64,000 bases of DNA from Blastomonas sp. CACIA14H2 (GCA_000503195.1 AYSC01000022.1:1-64000); one strand, 5' to 3'; counted from the stretch's first letter, positions 1 to 9,429 are shown. The notes: generated by a model from the letters alone, not told the origin. Made by a program: numbers and translations.

Positions 1-21
1 TCCCGCTTCCGCAGTACGCCC

Positions 22-53
22 GATTGAAAGCGGGATTCCCGCTTTCGCGGGAA
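22..53. repeat. Palindromic intergenic repeat with pyrimidine loop
   Basis: A nested palindrome lies between the window start and the 3' end of tadA. GAAAGCGGGA (26-35) pairs with TCCCGCTTTC (37-46), and TTCCCGC (36-42) pairs with GCGGGAA (47-53) around a TTTC loop. The second hairpin has the same form as the repeat at 53533-53564, but with different stem bases that still pair. It could also act as a weak 3' end for tadA. It looks like a REP-type element. Confidence 0.6.
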
Positions 54-67
54 TGACGATGGGTGGG

Positions 68-523
68 CTATCGTCTTTCTGCAAAGAAAGCCCTGAGCAG
101 AGCAGCCGCTTCTTGTTCGCCGACGCCCGTATAGACCTCCGGCTTGTGGAGCACCGTGGCTTGGTGGAACAGGCGCGGGCCGTGCTCCACCGCCCCGCCC
201 TTGGGGTCGCTGGCCGCATAATGCAGCCGTGCGATCCGCGCGTGCGCGATCGCCCCCGCGCACATCGCGCACGGCTCCAGCGTCACCCATAAATCGCAGC
301 CGGTCAGCCGGTCGCTGCCCAGCGCCGCGCAGGCCTGGCGGATCGCCATGATCTCGGCATGCGCGGTGGGATCGTTGAGGTTGCGCGGCTGGTTGTGCCC
401 CCGGCCGATCACCGTCCCCTTGTGCACGACGATCGCGCCGACGGGCACCTCGCCCAGCGCCGCCGCCTGGCGCGCGAGATCGAGCGCAAGGGCGGCATGA
501 TGGCGGGCGGTATCCAGCGTCAT
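68..523 (-). CDS. tadA: tRNA-specific adenosine deaminase TadA
   Basis: Converts adenosine 34 to inosine in the wobble position of tRNA-Arg(ACG), in the cytoplasm. The 151-residue product has the usual length for the family and one CDA-fold deaminase domain. The zinc and catalytic motif HAE lies at residues 55-57 and PCAMC at 84-88, and the intervening sequence fits TadA better than cytosine deaminase. The gene stands alone, divergent from rpmB with about 150 bases between the starts. The start gives a full N-terminal helix. I saw nothing abnormal. A guanine deaminase paralogue is possible but less likely. Confidence 0.93.
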   Translation of the reverse strand: MTLDTARHHAALALDLARQAAALGEVPVGAIVVHKGTVIGRGHNQPRNLNDPTAHAEIMAIRQACAALGSDRLTGCDLWVTLEPCAMCAGAIAHARIARLHYAASDPKGGAVEHGPRLFHQATVLHKPEVYTGVGEQEAAALLRAFFAERR

Positions 524-599
524 GGCATCCGCCTTGCCGCAATGCGGCTTGCGCCGCCAGCGGATTCGCGGCAGATACGGGTTATCGGCGCGCAGGCGG

Positions 600-628
600 T
601 TGACTTGAAGGTCATCTGACGCTAACCG
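600..628 (+). promoter_or_regulatory. Candidate promoter of rpmB
   Basis: TTGACT at 600-605 is followed after 17 bases by TAACCG at 623-628. The -35 box is good and the -10 box is weak, as is common in alphaproteobacteria. It would leave a leader of about 35 bases before the rpmB ATG, which has AGGA upstream. This is pattern matching only. Confidence 0.4.
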
Positions 629-670
629 CCCCGTTCTTCTAGCAAACCTATTGCATCAGGATTCTTTATC

Positions 671-952
671 ATGTCGCGCATCTGCGAACTGACCGGCAAG
701 GGCCGGATGGTGGGCCACAATGTGTCTCACGCCAACAACAAGACCAAGCGCGTGTTCCTGCCCAACCTGCAGAACGTCACGCTGATGAGCGAAAAGCTCG
801 AGCGCAGCTTCAAGCTTCGTGTCTCGACCGCCGGTCTGCGTTCGGTCGAGCATGTCGGCGGCCTGGACAACTGGCTGCTCAAGACCAGCGAAGACAAGCT
901 GTCGGCGCGCGCTGCCAAGATCAAGCGCGAACTGCACAAGGCTGCGGCCTGA
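671..952 (+). CDS. rpmB: 50S ribosomal protein L28
   Basis: Structural protein of the large ribosomal subunit. The 93-residue product begins [11 protein letters not shown] and carries the [19 protein letters not shown] segment typical of the longer alphaproteobacterial L28. An AGGA ribosome site lies upstream of the ATG. The stop codon TGA (950-952) shares one base with the ATG of the next gene. The two are probably co-transcribed and the exported Rid-like gene translationally coupled, which is an odd partner for a ribosomal protein. Confidence 0.97.
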   Translation: MSRICELTGKGRMVGHNVSHANNKTKRVFLPNLQNVTLMSEKLERSFKLRVSTAGLRSVEHVGGLDNWLLKTSEDKLSARAAKIKRELHKAAA

Positions 953-1419
953 TGGCCTGCCAGCGCACCGTGCTGATCGCCGGTGCGCTGGGCCTTGCAG
1001 CGCTGGCGAGTCCCGCCTCGGCGGGTACGCGCACCACCGCCGACGTCCTGTACTCGGAGAATCCGCAGGAACGCGCCTTTCAGGAGAGCGCGGGCTATAG
1101 CGATGCCGTCATCCTGCGCGACGGGACCATCTACCTGTCGGGCGTCGTCGTCGGCCCCACCGCCGACAAGGCCGCGTTCGAGCGCGTCTATCGCCGCATC
1201 AGCGACATCCTGCTGCGCGCCGGCGCGACCTGGGAAGATGTCGTCGACATCACCAGCTTCCACACCGACATAGAGCCGCAGGTTGCGGTCATGTCCGAAG
1301 TGCAGAAGCAGTTCATCACCCCGCCCTTTGCCGCCTGGACCGCCGTGCAGGTCAGCCGGCTCTATTCGCCCGGCGGGGTGACCGAGATCAAGCTCATCGC
1401 GAAGAAGCAGGTTCGCTGA
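952..1419 (+). CDS. Exported Rid-family (YjgF/YER057c/UK114) protein
   Basis: A 155-residue Rid-fold protein with an N-terminal signal peptide: a hydrophobic stretch at residues 8-22 ending SPASA, cleavage near residue 24. Rid proteins are normally cytosolic trimers; RidA hydrolyses reactive 2-aminoacrylate. The motif around the RidA catalytic arginine (FPARSCV in RidA) reads FAAWTAV here, so by my alignment Arg is replaced by Trp and RidA-type imine deamination is unlikely. It begins one base inside the rpmB stop. Its 3' end overlaps the convergent phytase-like gene by 26 bases. The function is unknown, and the envelope location is inferred from the signal peptide. Confidence 0.82.
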   Translation: MACQRTVLIAGALGLAALASPASAGTRTTADVLYSENPQERAFQESAGYSDAVILRDGTIYLSGVVVGPTADKAAFERVYRRISDILLRAGATWEDVVDITSFHTDIEPQVAVMSEVQKQFITPPFAAWTAVQVSRLYSPGGVTEIKLIAKKQVR

Positions 1420-2425
1420 ATTCGAACTTGAGCAGCAGGTTGCGCTGCAACGACAGATAGTTGTTGTCCGCGATCACCCACAGGATTGTCCGCTTCCCTT
1501 CGCGATCGACCGCGATCCCTTCCATATTGTCGACCGGCAGCGGCGGCTTGAGCGTCGCGATCACGCCGGGGCGCACCAACGCTCCGGGGCGCACGCGCCT
1601 GACATCGATCAGCGCGATCCTGGCGCTGACCCCCTCGGCATAATGGAAGCGGCGGTGCAGTGCGACCAGCCGGCCATCGGGCAGCTGTGCCACATCTGTG
1701 ATGCGATACCCCCCGGGCGGCTGATAGGCGAATGACAAGGCTCTGGCCCCCGGTTCGGCCGGGTCTGAGCGGAAGATCAGCCCCACGGTCACGCCGGGCC
1801 GGATCGAGCGCGATTCGGCAAAGACAAGAAACCGGCCGTCGCGCAGCCGCACGATCGCTTCAGCTCCGCCATTGTCAGGCCATTCCTGCATCGCTGGCGG
1901 CTTGCCGGTTGCCTCGGCGCGGGCAAAGCCCGGGGCATAGCGGCGGATGCGGTGGCGCTGCTCGAAGCCCGCCCAATAGCGCCCGGTGACCGGATCGAAG
2001 GTCAGGCTTTCGGAATCCTGATCCTTCTTCGTGCTGCGCTCGCCCCTGCGCACGGGCAACGGTGCGATGAAGCTGTTCTCCGCCCTGCCCTTGGACGTGA
2101 TCGTGAAGCCCGCGAGGATGGCGGCATCGCTGAGCGCAAGCAGACGCCCGTCGCCCATCGCGTGCAGCGCGGAAAAGCCGCCGAATTCGCTATTGTCGCT
2201 GAATAGCTCCCACCCGCCGATCAGCGTCAGCGGCCCGTTGCCGATGCGATGCGGAAGCCTTGGCAGGTCGCGCGGCGTGCGCACGGTGATCTGCTGGCTG
2301 TCATTGCCGGGAATCGGCGAATCGGCGACGAACGCACCGGTTCCGAGGAAGAACAGCAGCGACGTGAGCGCGAGCCCGCGCCGCAGTGCTGCGCGTCCGC
2401 GCGGTTCGGGTTCGATCGGCTCCAC
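1394..2425 (-). CDS. Esterase-like activity of phytase-family protein, membrane-anchored
   Basis: Predicted 343-residue protein with an N-terminal hydrophobic segment (ALTSLLFFLGTGAFVA), so secreted or anchored. The body resembles the phytase-like esterase beta-propeller family, with a SLTFDPVTGRYWAGFE blade and a C-terminal DNMEGIAVDREG followed by ADNNYLSLQRNLLLKFEF. I chose GTG at 2425 because GGAGG lies 8 bases upstream, and it begins just after the ABC transporter stop (2442). The frame stays open further upstream, but only as shadow of the transporter gene. It is probably co-transcribed with the exporter. The substrate is unknown. It overlaps the convergent Rid-like gene by 26 bases. 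Confidence 0.75.
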   Translation of the reverse strand: MEPIEPEPRGRAALRRGLALTSLLFFLGTGAFVADSPIPGNDSQQITVRTPRDLPRLPHRIGNGPLTLIGGWELFSDNSEFGGFSALHAMGDGRLLALSDAAILAGFTITSKGRAENSFIAPLPVRRGERSTKKDQDSESLTFDPVTGRYWAGFEQRHRIRRYAPGFARAEATGKPPAMQEWPDNGGAEAIVRLRDGRFLVFAESRSIRPGVTVGLIFRSDPAEPGARALSFAYQPPGGYRITDVAQLPDGRLVALHRRFHYAEGVSARIALIDVRRVRPGALVRPGVIATLKPPLPVDNMEGIAVDREGKRTILWVIADNNYLSLQRNLLLKFEFSEPASSR

Positions 2426-2441
2426 CGCCCTGGCCTCCAGG

Positions 2442-4316
2442 TCACTCGGCAGCAAGCGGCCCCTCGGTGAACTGCAGCGCCGAAAGCCGCGCATACAGGC
2501 CGTTGCGAGCGGAAAGCTGATCGTGCGTGCCTTCCTCGACAATGCCGCCGTCGCTCATCACGATGATGCGGTCGGCCGAGCGGATGGTCGCCAGCCGATG
2601 CGCGATGACCAGCGTCGTGCGTCCCTGCATCAACCGCTCGAGCGCATCCTGCACCAGCTTCTCGCTCTCGGCATCGAGCGCAGAGGTCGCCTCGTCGAGC
2701 AGCAGGATCGGCGCGTTGCGCAGCAGCGCGCGCGCGATCGAGATGCGCTGGCGCTGCCCGCCCGAAAGCCGCGCCCCGCCCTCGCCCAGATAGCTGTCGA
2801 GACCCTCGGGCAGCTTGCGCAGGAACTCCTCGGCATTGGCCGCGCGCGCCGCCTCCCAGATCTGCTCGTCGGTCGCAGCCCAGTGGCCATAGCGCAGATT
2901 GTCGCGCGCGCTCGCGGCGAACAGCACGCTTTCCTGCGGCACGAACGCCATGCGCTGGCGTATTTCCCTGGGATCGGCGGAGGAGAGCGCAACGCCATCG
3001 ATCCGCACCGATCCGGCCTGGGGATCGTAGAAGCGCTGCGCGAGCTGGAACAAGGTCGACTTGCCCGCGCCCGAAGGACCAACGATCGCGACGGTCTCAC
3101 CCGGTGAGACCTGGAGCGAGAAATCCTTGAGCGCCAGCGTTTCGGGCCGGGTCGGATAGGCAAAGCTCACATTCTGGAAGCTCAGCTGGCCGCGCGGCGG
3201 GACCGGCAGCACGATCGGATTGGCCGGAGCCTTGATCTCGGGCTGTTCGTTGAGCAGTTCGTTGAGCCGTCCGGCCGCGCCGCCGGCGCGCAGCAGATCG
3301 CCATAGACCTCGGTCAGCGCACCGAAGGCGCCGGCAACCAGACCACCGGTGAGCACGAATGCGGCGATATCGCCGCCCGAAAGCCGTCCTTCGATCACGT
3401 CGATCGCGCCCTGCCACATGATCGCGGTGATCGCGCCGAAGATCAGCGTAATGACCACGGCGGTGAGGCTGGCACGCAGCGTGATGCGGCGGCGCGCGGT
3501 GGCAAAGGTCGTCTCGACCGCTTCGCCGAAGCGCGCGGCCTCGCGCTCCTCCTGGCCGAATGCCTGGACGATCTTCATCGCGCCCAGCACCTCGGTGGTG
3601 GTCGCGCCGACATTGGCGACGCGGTCCTGGCTCGAGCGTGCGACCTTTTCGAGCCGCCGGCCGATGAACACGATCGGCAGCACGACCAGCGGGATGCCGA
3701 GCAGCAGCATGCCGGTCAGCTTGGGCGCGAGCGAGAAGAGATAGACGATGCCGCCCACGCCAACGACCAGGTTGCGCAAAGCCACCGATACGGTGGTGCC
3801 CACCACCTGCTCGACGATCGCGGTGTCCGACGTCATGCGCGAGGCGATTTCCGAAGGCCGGTTCGTCTCGAAGAAACTGGGGGCAAGGCCCAGCAGGTTG
3901 CGCTGGACCGCGAGGCGGATGTCGGCGACCACGCGCTCGCCCAGCCACGAGACGAAATAGAAGCGCAGCGCGGTCGACACGCCCAGGATCACGGTGATCA
4001 TGAACAGATAGCGGAACCAGCGGCCGATATCCTCGGTGCTGCCGCCATCACCGCCAAAGCCGCGGTCGATCACGAGCTTGAAGCCCGCCGGAATGGCGAG
4101 CGTCGCGCCCGCAGCCACCGTCAATGCCAGCAGCGCAAAGGCGATCTGTCGCGGATAGGCCGCCGCGAACTTGGCGAGCATCGCCAGATTGCCGAGCTGG
4201 CGCGGATTGCCCCGCTTGCCCTTGCCGTTTTCGGCAAGCTCCGTGCCCGGTTCGTCGATGCCCGCTGTGTCGTTTGCAGCCGCCGCAGCCACCGCTGGAT
4301 TCTGTGTTTCCGCCAT
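2442..4316 (-). CDS. ABC exporter, fused membrane and ATPase domains (MsbA/BmrA-like half-transporter)
   Basis: A 624-residue half-transporter that would work as a homodimer in the inner membrane. After a charged N-terminus, six membrane segments span roughly residues 55-330. The nucleotide-binding domain has Walker [10 protein letters not shown] near 413, the LSGGQRQR signature and the [12 protein letters not shown] Walker B/D-loop, then an H-loop in VIAHRL. The ATG at 4316 was chosen although its ribosome site is poor; an in-frame TTG lies at 4352. The neighbouring phytase-like gene follows after 16 bases. Lipid or drug export fits the family, but the substrate cannot be read from sequence. 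Confidence 0.9.
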   Translation of the reverse strand: MAETQNPAVAAAAANDTAGIDEPGTELAENGKGKRGNPRQLGNLAMLAKFAAAYPRQIAFALLALTVAAGATLAIPAGFKLVIDRGFGGDGGSTEDIGRWFRYLFMITVILGVSTALRFYFVSWLGERVVADIRLAVQRNLLGLAPSFFETNRPSEIASRMTSDTAIVEQVVGTTVSVALRNLVVGVGGIVYLFSLAPKLTGMLLLGIPLVVLPIVFIGRRLEKVARSSQDRVANVGATTTEVLGAMKIVQAFGQEEREAARFGEAVETTFATARRRITLRASLTAVVITLIFGAITAIMWQGAIDVIEGRLSGGDIAAFVLTGGLVAGAFGALTEVYGDLLRAGGAAGRLNELLNEQPEIKAPANPIVLPVPPRGQLSFQNVSFAYPTRPETLALKDFSLQVSPGETVAIVGPSGAGKSTLFQLAQRFYDPQAGSVRIDGVALSSADPREIRQRMAFVPQESVLFAASARDNLRYGHWAATDEQIWEAARAANAEEFLRKLPEGLDSYLGEGGARLSGGQRQRISIARALLRNAPILLLDEATSALDAESEKLVQDALERLMQGRTTLVIAHRLATIRSADRIIVMSDGGIVEEGTHDQLSARNGLYARLSALQFTEGPLAAE

Positions 4317-4402
4317 GGGGTTGCGACTAGCAGGCCCGCCCGTCGCACTCAACGATTTTGGGCTTGCCGCGCCTGCGTCACATCACCGTTTCGGGTCGCG
4401 AA

Positions 4403-4420
4403 GTTTACATCTCGCTAAAC
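4403..4420. promoter_or_regulatory. Inverted repeat between exporter and PHA depolymerase
   Basis: GTTTA (4403-4407) and TAAAC (4416-4420) form an inverted repeat with an 8-base spacer in the divergent region between the ABC exporter and phaZ. A TTAACC motif follows near 4437. It could be an operator for either gene, but five-base arms are easily found by chance. Confidence 0.25.
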
Positions 4421-4590
4421 GCCTGTAACCGATTGATTAACCCGGTCGTGCCATGCTTTTTACCGGCAACCAGGAACGCTGCGCCTGCGTTAATCGCTTG
4501 TATTTTCGGTGGTGCAGCGCAACATTGGCAGGTGAGAGGCCGCCGGACAGAGCCGCACCAAGCGGACACGGCGGTTTGCAGGGGAATTTG

Positions 4591-5811
4591 ATGCTTTACC
4601 ACGCCTATGAACTTCAACGCTCGTTCCTTTCGAGCGCGAGCGCCATCGCGACGATGGGCGCGAACATGCTGAACAGCCCGCTCAACCCGATGACCTTTTT
4701 CGGCGGCGAGCCGATCATGGCCTCGGCGCTCGAGGTCTTCGCGCATGCCTCGGCGCCGCGCGGGAAGCCCGCGTTCGGCATCGGCTCGGTCGAGATCGAC
4801 GGCGTTTCGAGCGCGGTCGACGAACAGGTCGTGCTGGAACGCCCGTTCGGCGACCTGATCCGCTTTCGCCATGAAAAGCTGGCCGAGGATGCCCCGCGCC
4901 TGCTGATCGTCGCGCCGATGTCGGGCCATTATGCCACGCTGCTGCGCGGCACCGTCGCGCGGATGATCCCGCAGCACGAGGTCTATATCACCGACTGGGC
5001 CGATGCGCGCGACGTGCCGCTGAAGGAAGGCCGGTTCGACCTCGACGATTATATCGACTATCTGGTCGGTTTCCTCGAGCATATCGGCCCCGGTGCGCAC
5101 ATGCTGGCGGTCTGCCAGCCTTCGGTGCCCTGCTTTGCCGCCGCTGCGCTGATGTCGGCGGACCAGCATCCGTGCCGACCGAAGACGCTGACCATGATGG
5201 GCGGCCCGATCGACACGCGCGAGGCGCCCACGGCGGTCAACACCATGGCCACGCAGCGCCCGCTGGCATGGTTCGAGCATAACGTGATCGCCAAGGTGCC
5301 CTTCCAGTACAAGGGCGCGGGCCGCAAGGTCTATCCGGGCTTCATGCAGCTCACCGGCTTCATGACGATGAACCTGGGCAACCACATGATGAGCCATTGG
5401 GAGATGTTCAAGCATCTGGTCAATGGCGACGGCGAAAGCGCCGATGCGACCAAGGATTTCTACGACGAATATCGTTCGGTCTGCGACATGACCGCCGAAT
5501 TCTACCTGCAGACGGTCGAGAACGTGTTCCAGACGCACAGCCTGCCCAAGGGCGAGTTCAGGCACCGGGGCAAGCGGATCGACCCGGGTGCGATCACCGA
5601 TATCGCGCTGCTGGCGATCGAGGGCGAACGCGACGATATCAGCGGCCTCGGCCAGACTCGCGCCGCGCTGACGCTGACGCCGAAGCTGCCCAGGGCGAAG
5701 AAGAAATATCTGATGGCCGAAAGCGTCGGCCATTACGGCATTTTCAACGGCAGCAAGTGGCGCGAGCGGATTGCGCCGGTCGTCGAGGAGTGGATTGCCA
5801 CCCACAATTGA
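4591..5811 (+). CDS. phaZ: Intracellular polyhydroxyalkanoate depolymerase
   Basis: Hydrolyses stored polyhydroxybutyrate granules. The 406-residue product matches the usual length of the intracellular PhaZ family. No signal peptide is seen. The alpha/beta-hydrolase nucleophile position reads LAVCQPS with Cys at residue 175 in place of the usual lipase-box Ser; cysteine is established as nucleophile in the Ralstonia-type intracellular enzymes. The C-terminal AESVGHYGIFNGSKWRE carries the likely catalytic His. The start at 4591 has GGGGA upstream. Only shadow sequence lies in frame before it. It implies that the host stores PHA, though no synthase gene is in this window. Confidence 0.92.
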   Translation: MLYHAYELQRSFLSSASAIATMGANMLNSPLNPMTFFGGEPIMASALEVFAHASAPRGKPAFGIGSVEIDGVSSAVDEQVVLERPFGDLIRFRHEKLAEDAPRLLIVAPMSGHYATLLRGTVARMIPQHEVYITDWADARDVPLKEGRFDLDDYIDYLVGFLEHIGPGAHMLAVCQPSVPCFAAAALMSADQHPCRPKTLTMMGGPIDTREAPTAVNTMATQRPLAWFEHNVIAKVPFQYKGAGRKVYPGFMQLTGFMTMNLGNHMMSHWEMFKHLVNGDGESADATKDFYDEYRSVCDMTAEFYLQTVENVFQTHSLPKGEFRHRGKRIDPGAITDIALLAIEGERDDISGLGQTRAALTLTPKLPRAKKKYLMAESVGHYGIFNGSKWRERIAPVVEEWIATHN

Positions 5812-5879
5812 TCGCACGAACGGACCGGGAGCGGCGTTTCAGGCTTGCCGCCCCGGCCCCGCCCCCTATCGCCGCGCGC

Positions 5880-6848
5880 ATGATCAAGTTGAAGACCGTG
5901 CGCGTCGAGCGCTTTGCCGTTGACGGCAGTTTCATCATCAGCCGCGGCGCCAAGACCGATGTCGACGTCGTCTATTGCGAAGTCACCGACGGCACGCATG
6001 TCGGCTGCGGCGAAGGCACGCCCATCTATTACGAGGGCGAGACCGCGGACCTGTGCGCCGAGGCTATCGACATGCGCGCCAAGCAGAACCGCCCGCTGAC
6101 GCGCGAGGACCTGCTCAAGACCATGATGGAAGGCGCAGCGCGCAACGCGCTGGATGCCGCATTGTGGGATCTCGAGGTTAAGGCCACCGGCAAGCCGCTC
6201 TGGCAGCTGGCAGGCCTGCCCCAGCCCAAGCCGCTGGTCACCGCCTATACCATCTCGCTCAACGAGCCCGAAGTGATGAAGGCCGATGCCAAGAAGGCGG
6301 CGGCCAAGGGCTATCCGCTGCTCAAGCTGAAGCTCAATGGCGACGATGACCTGATGCGCGTCGCCGCGGTGCGCGTCGGCGCGCCTGATGCGCGGCTGAT
6401 CGTCGATGCCAACGAGGCCTGGGAAGAGGTCGATCTGGAAGAGATGACCGGCGCGCTCAAGAAGCTGGGGGTCGAACTGATCGAACAGCCGGTCGAGGCC
6501 GGGTTCGAGGAGGATCTGGAAGGCGTCGAAAGCGCCCTGCCCTTCTGCGCCGATGAAAGCTGCCATGTCGCCGAGGATATCGATCGCGTCGCGGCGACCT
6601 TCCAGGCGGTCAACATCAAGCTCGACAAGGCCGGCGGCCTGACCGAGGCGCTGCGTCTGAGCGAAGCGGCCAAGGCGCGCGGGCTGAAGACGATGGTCGG
6701 CTGCATGCTATCGACCAGCCTCGGCATCCGTCCGGCCTTCCATCTTGCGCAGACCGCCGACTGGGTGGACCTCGACGGCCCGGCTTTGCTCAAGAAGGAC
6801 CGCGCGGGCGGCTTCCGGTTCGAGAACGGCATCATCAGCCTCGGCTGA
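5880..6848 (+). CDS. Dipeptide epimerase (enolase superfamily, L-Ala-D/L-Glu epimerase type)
   Basis: A 322-residue muconate-lactonising-type enolase superfamily protein. Catalytic landmarks are in order: KLKLNG (the KxK pair, middle of the protein), DANEAW, the EQPVE metal ligand, DESCHV, and KLDKAGG with the second catalytic lysine. This pattern is that of L-Ala-D/L-Glu epimerases, which recycle murein peptides or epimerise other dipeptides. The ATG at 5880 was chosen because the frame upstream only shadows phaZ. It follows phaZ by 68 bases on the same strand. Exact dipeptide specificity cannot be told. Confidence 0.88.
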   Translation: MIKLKTVRVERFAVDGSFIISRGAKTDVDVVYCEVTDGTHVGCGEGTPIYYEGETADLCAEAIDMRAKQNRPLTREDLLKTMMEGAARNALDAALWDLEVKATGKPLWQLAGLPQPKPLVTAYTISLNEPEVMKADAKKAAAKGYPLLKLKLNGDDDLMRVAAVRVGAPDARLIVDANEAWEEVDLEEMTGALKKLGVELIEQPVEAGFEEDLEGVESALPFCADESCHVAEDIDRVAATFQAVNIKLDKAGGLTEALRLSEAAKARGLKTMVGCMLSTSLGIRPAFHLAQTADWVDLDGPALLKKDRAGGFRFENGIISLG

Positions 6849-6904
6849 TCAGGGGTAATCCGCCGCCCGCCCGGACGCGATGGGCAGGCGGCGGAATTCC
6901 GGGG

Positions 6905-7414
6905 TCAAAGCGCGGTTTCGACGTGCTTGCCCTCGAGGTCCTTGGCCGACATCGTGCCGCCGAACGCCATTTTCAGCTTGCCCATCAGCGTCATGTCCGC
7001 CTGCCAGATTTCGATATGGCTGGGATCAAAGCGCAGCATCACCAGATCGGGATCGTTCTTGCCCTGGTCGTACCAGGCCTCCACCGAGTTCGACCAGAAC
7101 TTGTCGATGATCGCCGGATCGTTGTCGATGGTGAGCATGCCCGAGATGCACGCGAACAGCTTGTGCCCTTCGCCGACATATTGCGCCATGGCATCGTTGG
7201 TCGAGGTCAGCCCCTCGGTCAGTCGGCTCGAACGCGATCCGTAGAACCAGATCGGGCCGTGACGGCCGTCGAACTGCGCGGTCATCGGCATGCTGTGCGC
7301 GACCTGGGCGGGCAGGCCGAGCATCAGGAACGGGCTGCTCTCCAGCGCGCTCCAGAACGCATCGAGCGCCTCATAGGTATCTTCGGTGGAAGCATGGGGG
7401 GTGTCGGGGGTCAT
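6905..7414 (-). CDS. Pyridoxamine 5'-phosphate oxidase-fold general stress protein
   Basis: A 169-residue split-barrel flavin-binding-like protein resembling general stress protein 26. Features include FLMLGLPAQVAHSMPMTAQFDG and PIWFYGSRSSRLTEGL, which align with the flavin and phosphate pocket of the PNPOx fold. The ATG at 7414 has AGGAG upstream, so the longer frame is rejected. It probably binds FMN or F420-like flavin, or protects against stress; no true pyridoxine synthesis role is implied. It follows the thiolase gene on the same strand, but a terminator lies between. Confidence 0.8.
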   Translation of the reverse strand: MTPDTPHASTEDTYEALDAFWSALESSPFLMLGLPAQVAHSMPMTAQFDGRHGPIWFYGSRSSRLTEGLTSTNDAMAQYVGEGHKLFACISGMLTIDNDPAIIDKFWSNSVEAWYDQGKNDPDLVMLRFDPSHIEIWQADMTLMGKLKMAFGGTMSAKDLEGKHVETAL

Positions 7415-7489
7415 ATCGTGCTCCTGTAACGGGTACAGGGGATACGACGGACCGCGACGCGCGTTCCCATGGCCGGCACCAGCCGCTCG

Positions 7490-7527
7490 CAAAGAAGAAC
7501 CCGCCCCGGCATCGCTGCCAGGGCGGG
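7490..7527 (-). terminator. Rho-independent terminator of the thiolase gene
   Basis: On the minus strand a CCCGCCC/GGGCGGG stem, with one mismatch and an inner GGC/GCC extension (7500-7527), is followed by TTCTTCTTT (7491-7499). It lies about 30 bases past the thiolase stop codon. Confidence 0.75.
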
Positions 7528-7558
7528 TCCTCGAATGCCCGATCGGCGAGAACGGCGA

Positions 7559-8734
7559 TCAGAAGACCTCGAACAGGCCCGCAGCGCCCATGCCGCCGCC
7601 GACGCACATGGTCACGACGACATATTTGGCGCCGCGACGCTTGCCTTCGATCAGTGCATGGCCCGTGCAGCGTGCGCCGGTCATGCCATAGGGGTGACCG
7701 ATCGAGATCGAGCCGCCATTGACGTTGAGCAGCTCGTCAGGGATGCCGAGCACGTCCTGGCAGTACAGCACCTGCACCGCGAACGCCTCGTTGAGCTCCC
7801 ACAGACCGATATCGTCCATCTTCAGGCCGAAGCGCTTGAGCAGCTGCGGCACGGCGAACACGGGGCCGATGCCCATCTCGTCGGGCTCGGTGCCGGCCAC
7901 GGCCATGCCGACATAACGGCCCAGCGGCTGCAACCCCTTCTGCTCGGCAAGCTTGGCTTCCATCAGCACCGCCGACGAGGCACCGTCGGACAGCTGGCTG
8001 GCATTGCCCGCGGTGATGTTCATGCCCGGGCCCATGACCGGCTGCAGGCCCTTCAGCCCCTCGAGCGTGGTGTCGGCGCGGTTGCCCTCGTCCTTGGTCA
8101 CCTCGACATCGGTCATCGTGACCTCGCCGGTTTCCTTGTTCTTGAACGCCATCTTGGCCTTTACGGGCACGATCTCGTCGTCGAACTTGCCGGCAGCCTG
8201 CGCGGCAGCGGTGCGCATCTGCGAGCGATAGGCATATTCGTCCTGGCGATCGCGGCTGATATTGTAGCGCGCAGCGACCGTTTCGGCGGTCTGCAGCATC
8301 GGCATGTAGATGTCCTTGTGCATCGCCAGCAGCTCCGGATCGGGGCCGACGCGCATTTCGGGGGTCTGCACCATCGAGATCGATTCGACGCCACCTGCGA
8401 CGACCACGTCCATGCGGTCGACGATGATCTGCTTGGCGGCGGTCGCGATCGACATCACGCCCGACGAACACTGACGGTCGATCGACATGCCCGCGACGGT
8501 GACGGGCAGACCGGCACGCAGCGCGGCGGTTCGGCCGATGGTGTGCTGCACGCCCTGCTGGAGCGCCGCACCCATCACCACGTCGTCGACCTCGGCACCC
8601 TCGATACCGGCGCGTTCGACGGCGGCGCGGATCGAGTGCGCGGCAAGCGTCGGCGACGGGGTGGCGTTGAAGCCGCCGCGATAGGCCTTGCCGATCGGCG
8701 TGCGGGCGGTGGAAACGATAACTGCATCACGCAT
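7559..8734 (-). CDS. Acetyl-CoA C-acyltransferase (thiolase)
   Basis: A 391-residue thiolase that cleaves or condenses 3-ketoacyl-CoA. The acylated cysteine is Cys89 in RQCSSGVMS. The C-terminal [13 protein letters not shown] holds the catalytic His and [10 protein letters not shown] the second cysteine. The length is that of family II thiolases. AAGGAG stands upstream of the ATG. A MaoC hydratase gene lies just upstream on the same strand, so the pair likely serves fatty acid or aromatic side-chain beta-oxidation. Beta-ketothiolase for PHA synthesis is possible, but the SIGHPYG motif favours degradative enzymes. Confidence 0.92.
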   Translation of the reverse strand: MRDAVIVSTARTPIGKAYRGGFNATPSPTLAAHSIRAAVERAGIEGAEVDDVVMGAALQQGVQHTIGRTAALRAGLPVTVAGMSIDRQCSSGVMSIATAAKQIIVDRMDVVVAGGVESISMVQTPEMRVGPDPELLAMHKDIYMPMLQTAETVAARYNISRDRQDEYAYRSQMRTAAAQAAGKFDDEIVPVKAKMAFKNKETGEVTMTDVEVTKDEGNRADTTLEGLKGLQPVMGPGMNITAGNASQLSDGASSAVLMEAKLAEQKGLQPLGRYVGMAVAGTEPDEMGIGPVFAVPQLLKRFGLKMDDIGLWELNEAFAVQVLYCQDVLGIPDELLNVNGGSISIGHPYGMTGARCTGHALIEGKRRGAKYVVVTMCVGGGMGAAGLFEVF

Positions 8735-8785
8735 GGAAATTCTCCTTCAAAGGCTCGCCCCTGTTCGATGACGAGCGGAAACGGG

Positions 8786-9244
8786 TCACACGAAAAACTG
8801 GCTGATCCATTCGGCCATCACCGCGGGCTTGTCCTCGCCCTCGATCTCGACCGTGAATTCGAGCGTCTGCTGCCACTGGCCGGGGCGCTTCTCCTCGAGT
8901 TCGAGCAGCTTGAAATGGCCGCGCACGCGCTTGCCCGAGCGGACGGGGGCGAGGAAGCGGACCTTGTTGCCGCCATAGTTGACGCCCATCTTCACGCCCT
9001 CGACGCGCGGGCAGTCCGACTTGGCCATCAGCACCGGGAACAGCGACAGCGTGAGAAAGCCGTGCGCGATGGTGCCGCCGAACGGCGTCATCTTGGCCAT
9101 TTCCTCGTTCACGTGAATGAACTGGTGGTCGCCGGTCGCATCGGCGAACTTGTTGATCATGTCCTGATCGACCAGCAGCCATTCCGAGCTGCCCAGATTC
9201 TGGCCGACCATGCCCTTCATTTCCTGCGGGGAAATTGCGCTCAT
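8786..9244 (-). CDS. MaoC-family (R)-specific enoyl-CoA hydratase
   Basis: A 152-residue single hot-dog domain. The hydratase 2 motif is present as FADATGDHQFIHVNEE, with Asp and His as catalytic pair, followed by PFGGTIAHGFLTLSL. It hydrates trans-2-enoyl-CoA and sits 51 bases upstream of the thiolase gene, which suggests one operon. The start at 9244 has GGAG close upstream; the longer frame has no ribosome site. Supply of (R)-3-hydroxyacyl-CoA to PHA is possible, since a PHA depolymerase lies nearby, but this is inference. Confidence 0.9.
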   Translation of the reverse strand: MSAISPQEMKGMVGQNLGSSEWLLVDQDMINKFADATGDHQFIHVNEEMAKMTPFGGTIAHGFLTLSLFPVLMAKSDCPRVEGVKMGVNYGGNKVRFLAPVRSGKRVRGHFKLLELEEKRPGQWQQTLEFTVEIEGEDKPAVMAEWISQFFV

Positions 9245-9429
9245 TCCTGCTCTCCTGTCGCTGTTCGGGCGTGAGTCCTGCCGCCACGCCATGCCATGGA
9301 ATGCGCGTCTTTTGGCGCTTTTCCGCCAGCCATACAAGGCCAGACTGCGCGCCGCTACGGCAAGCGGGCCATGCAACGCAGTTTACGGAAACGGAAAGCG
9401 AACTCTGCCCCGCCGACTCGGGCGCAGGA

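Noticed and set aside
4405-5817. 470-codon open frame on minus opposite phaZ
   Set aside because: Shadow of the depolymerase gene, no domain seen.
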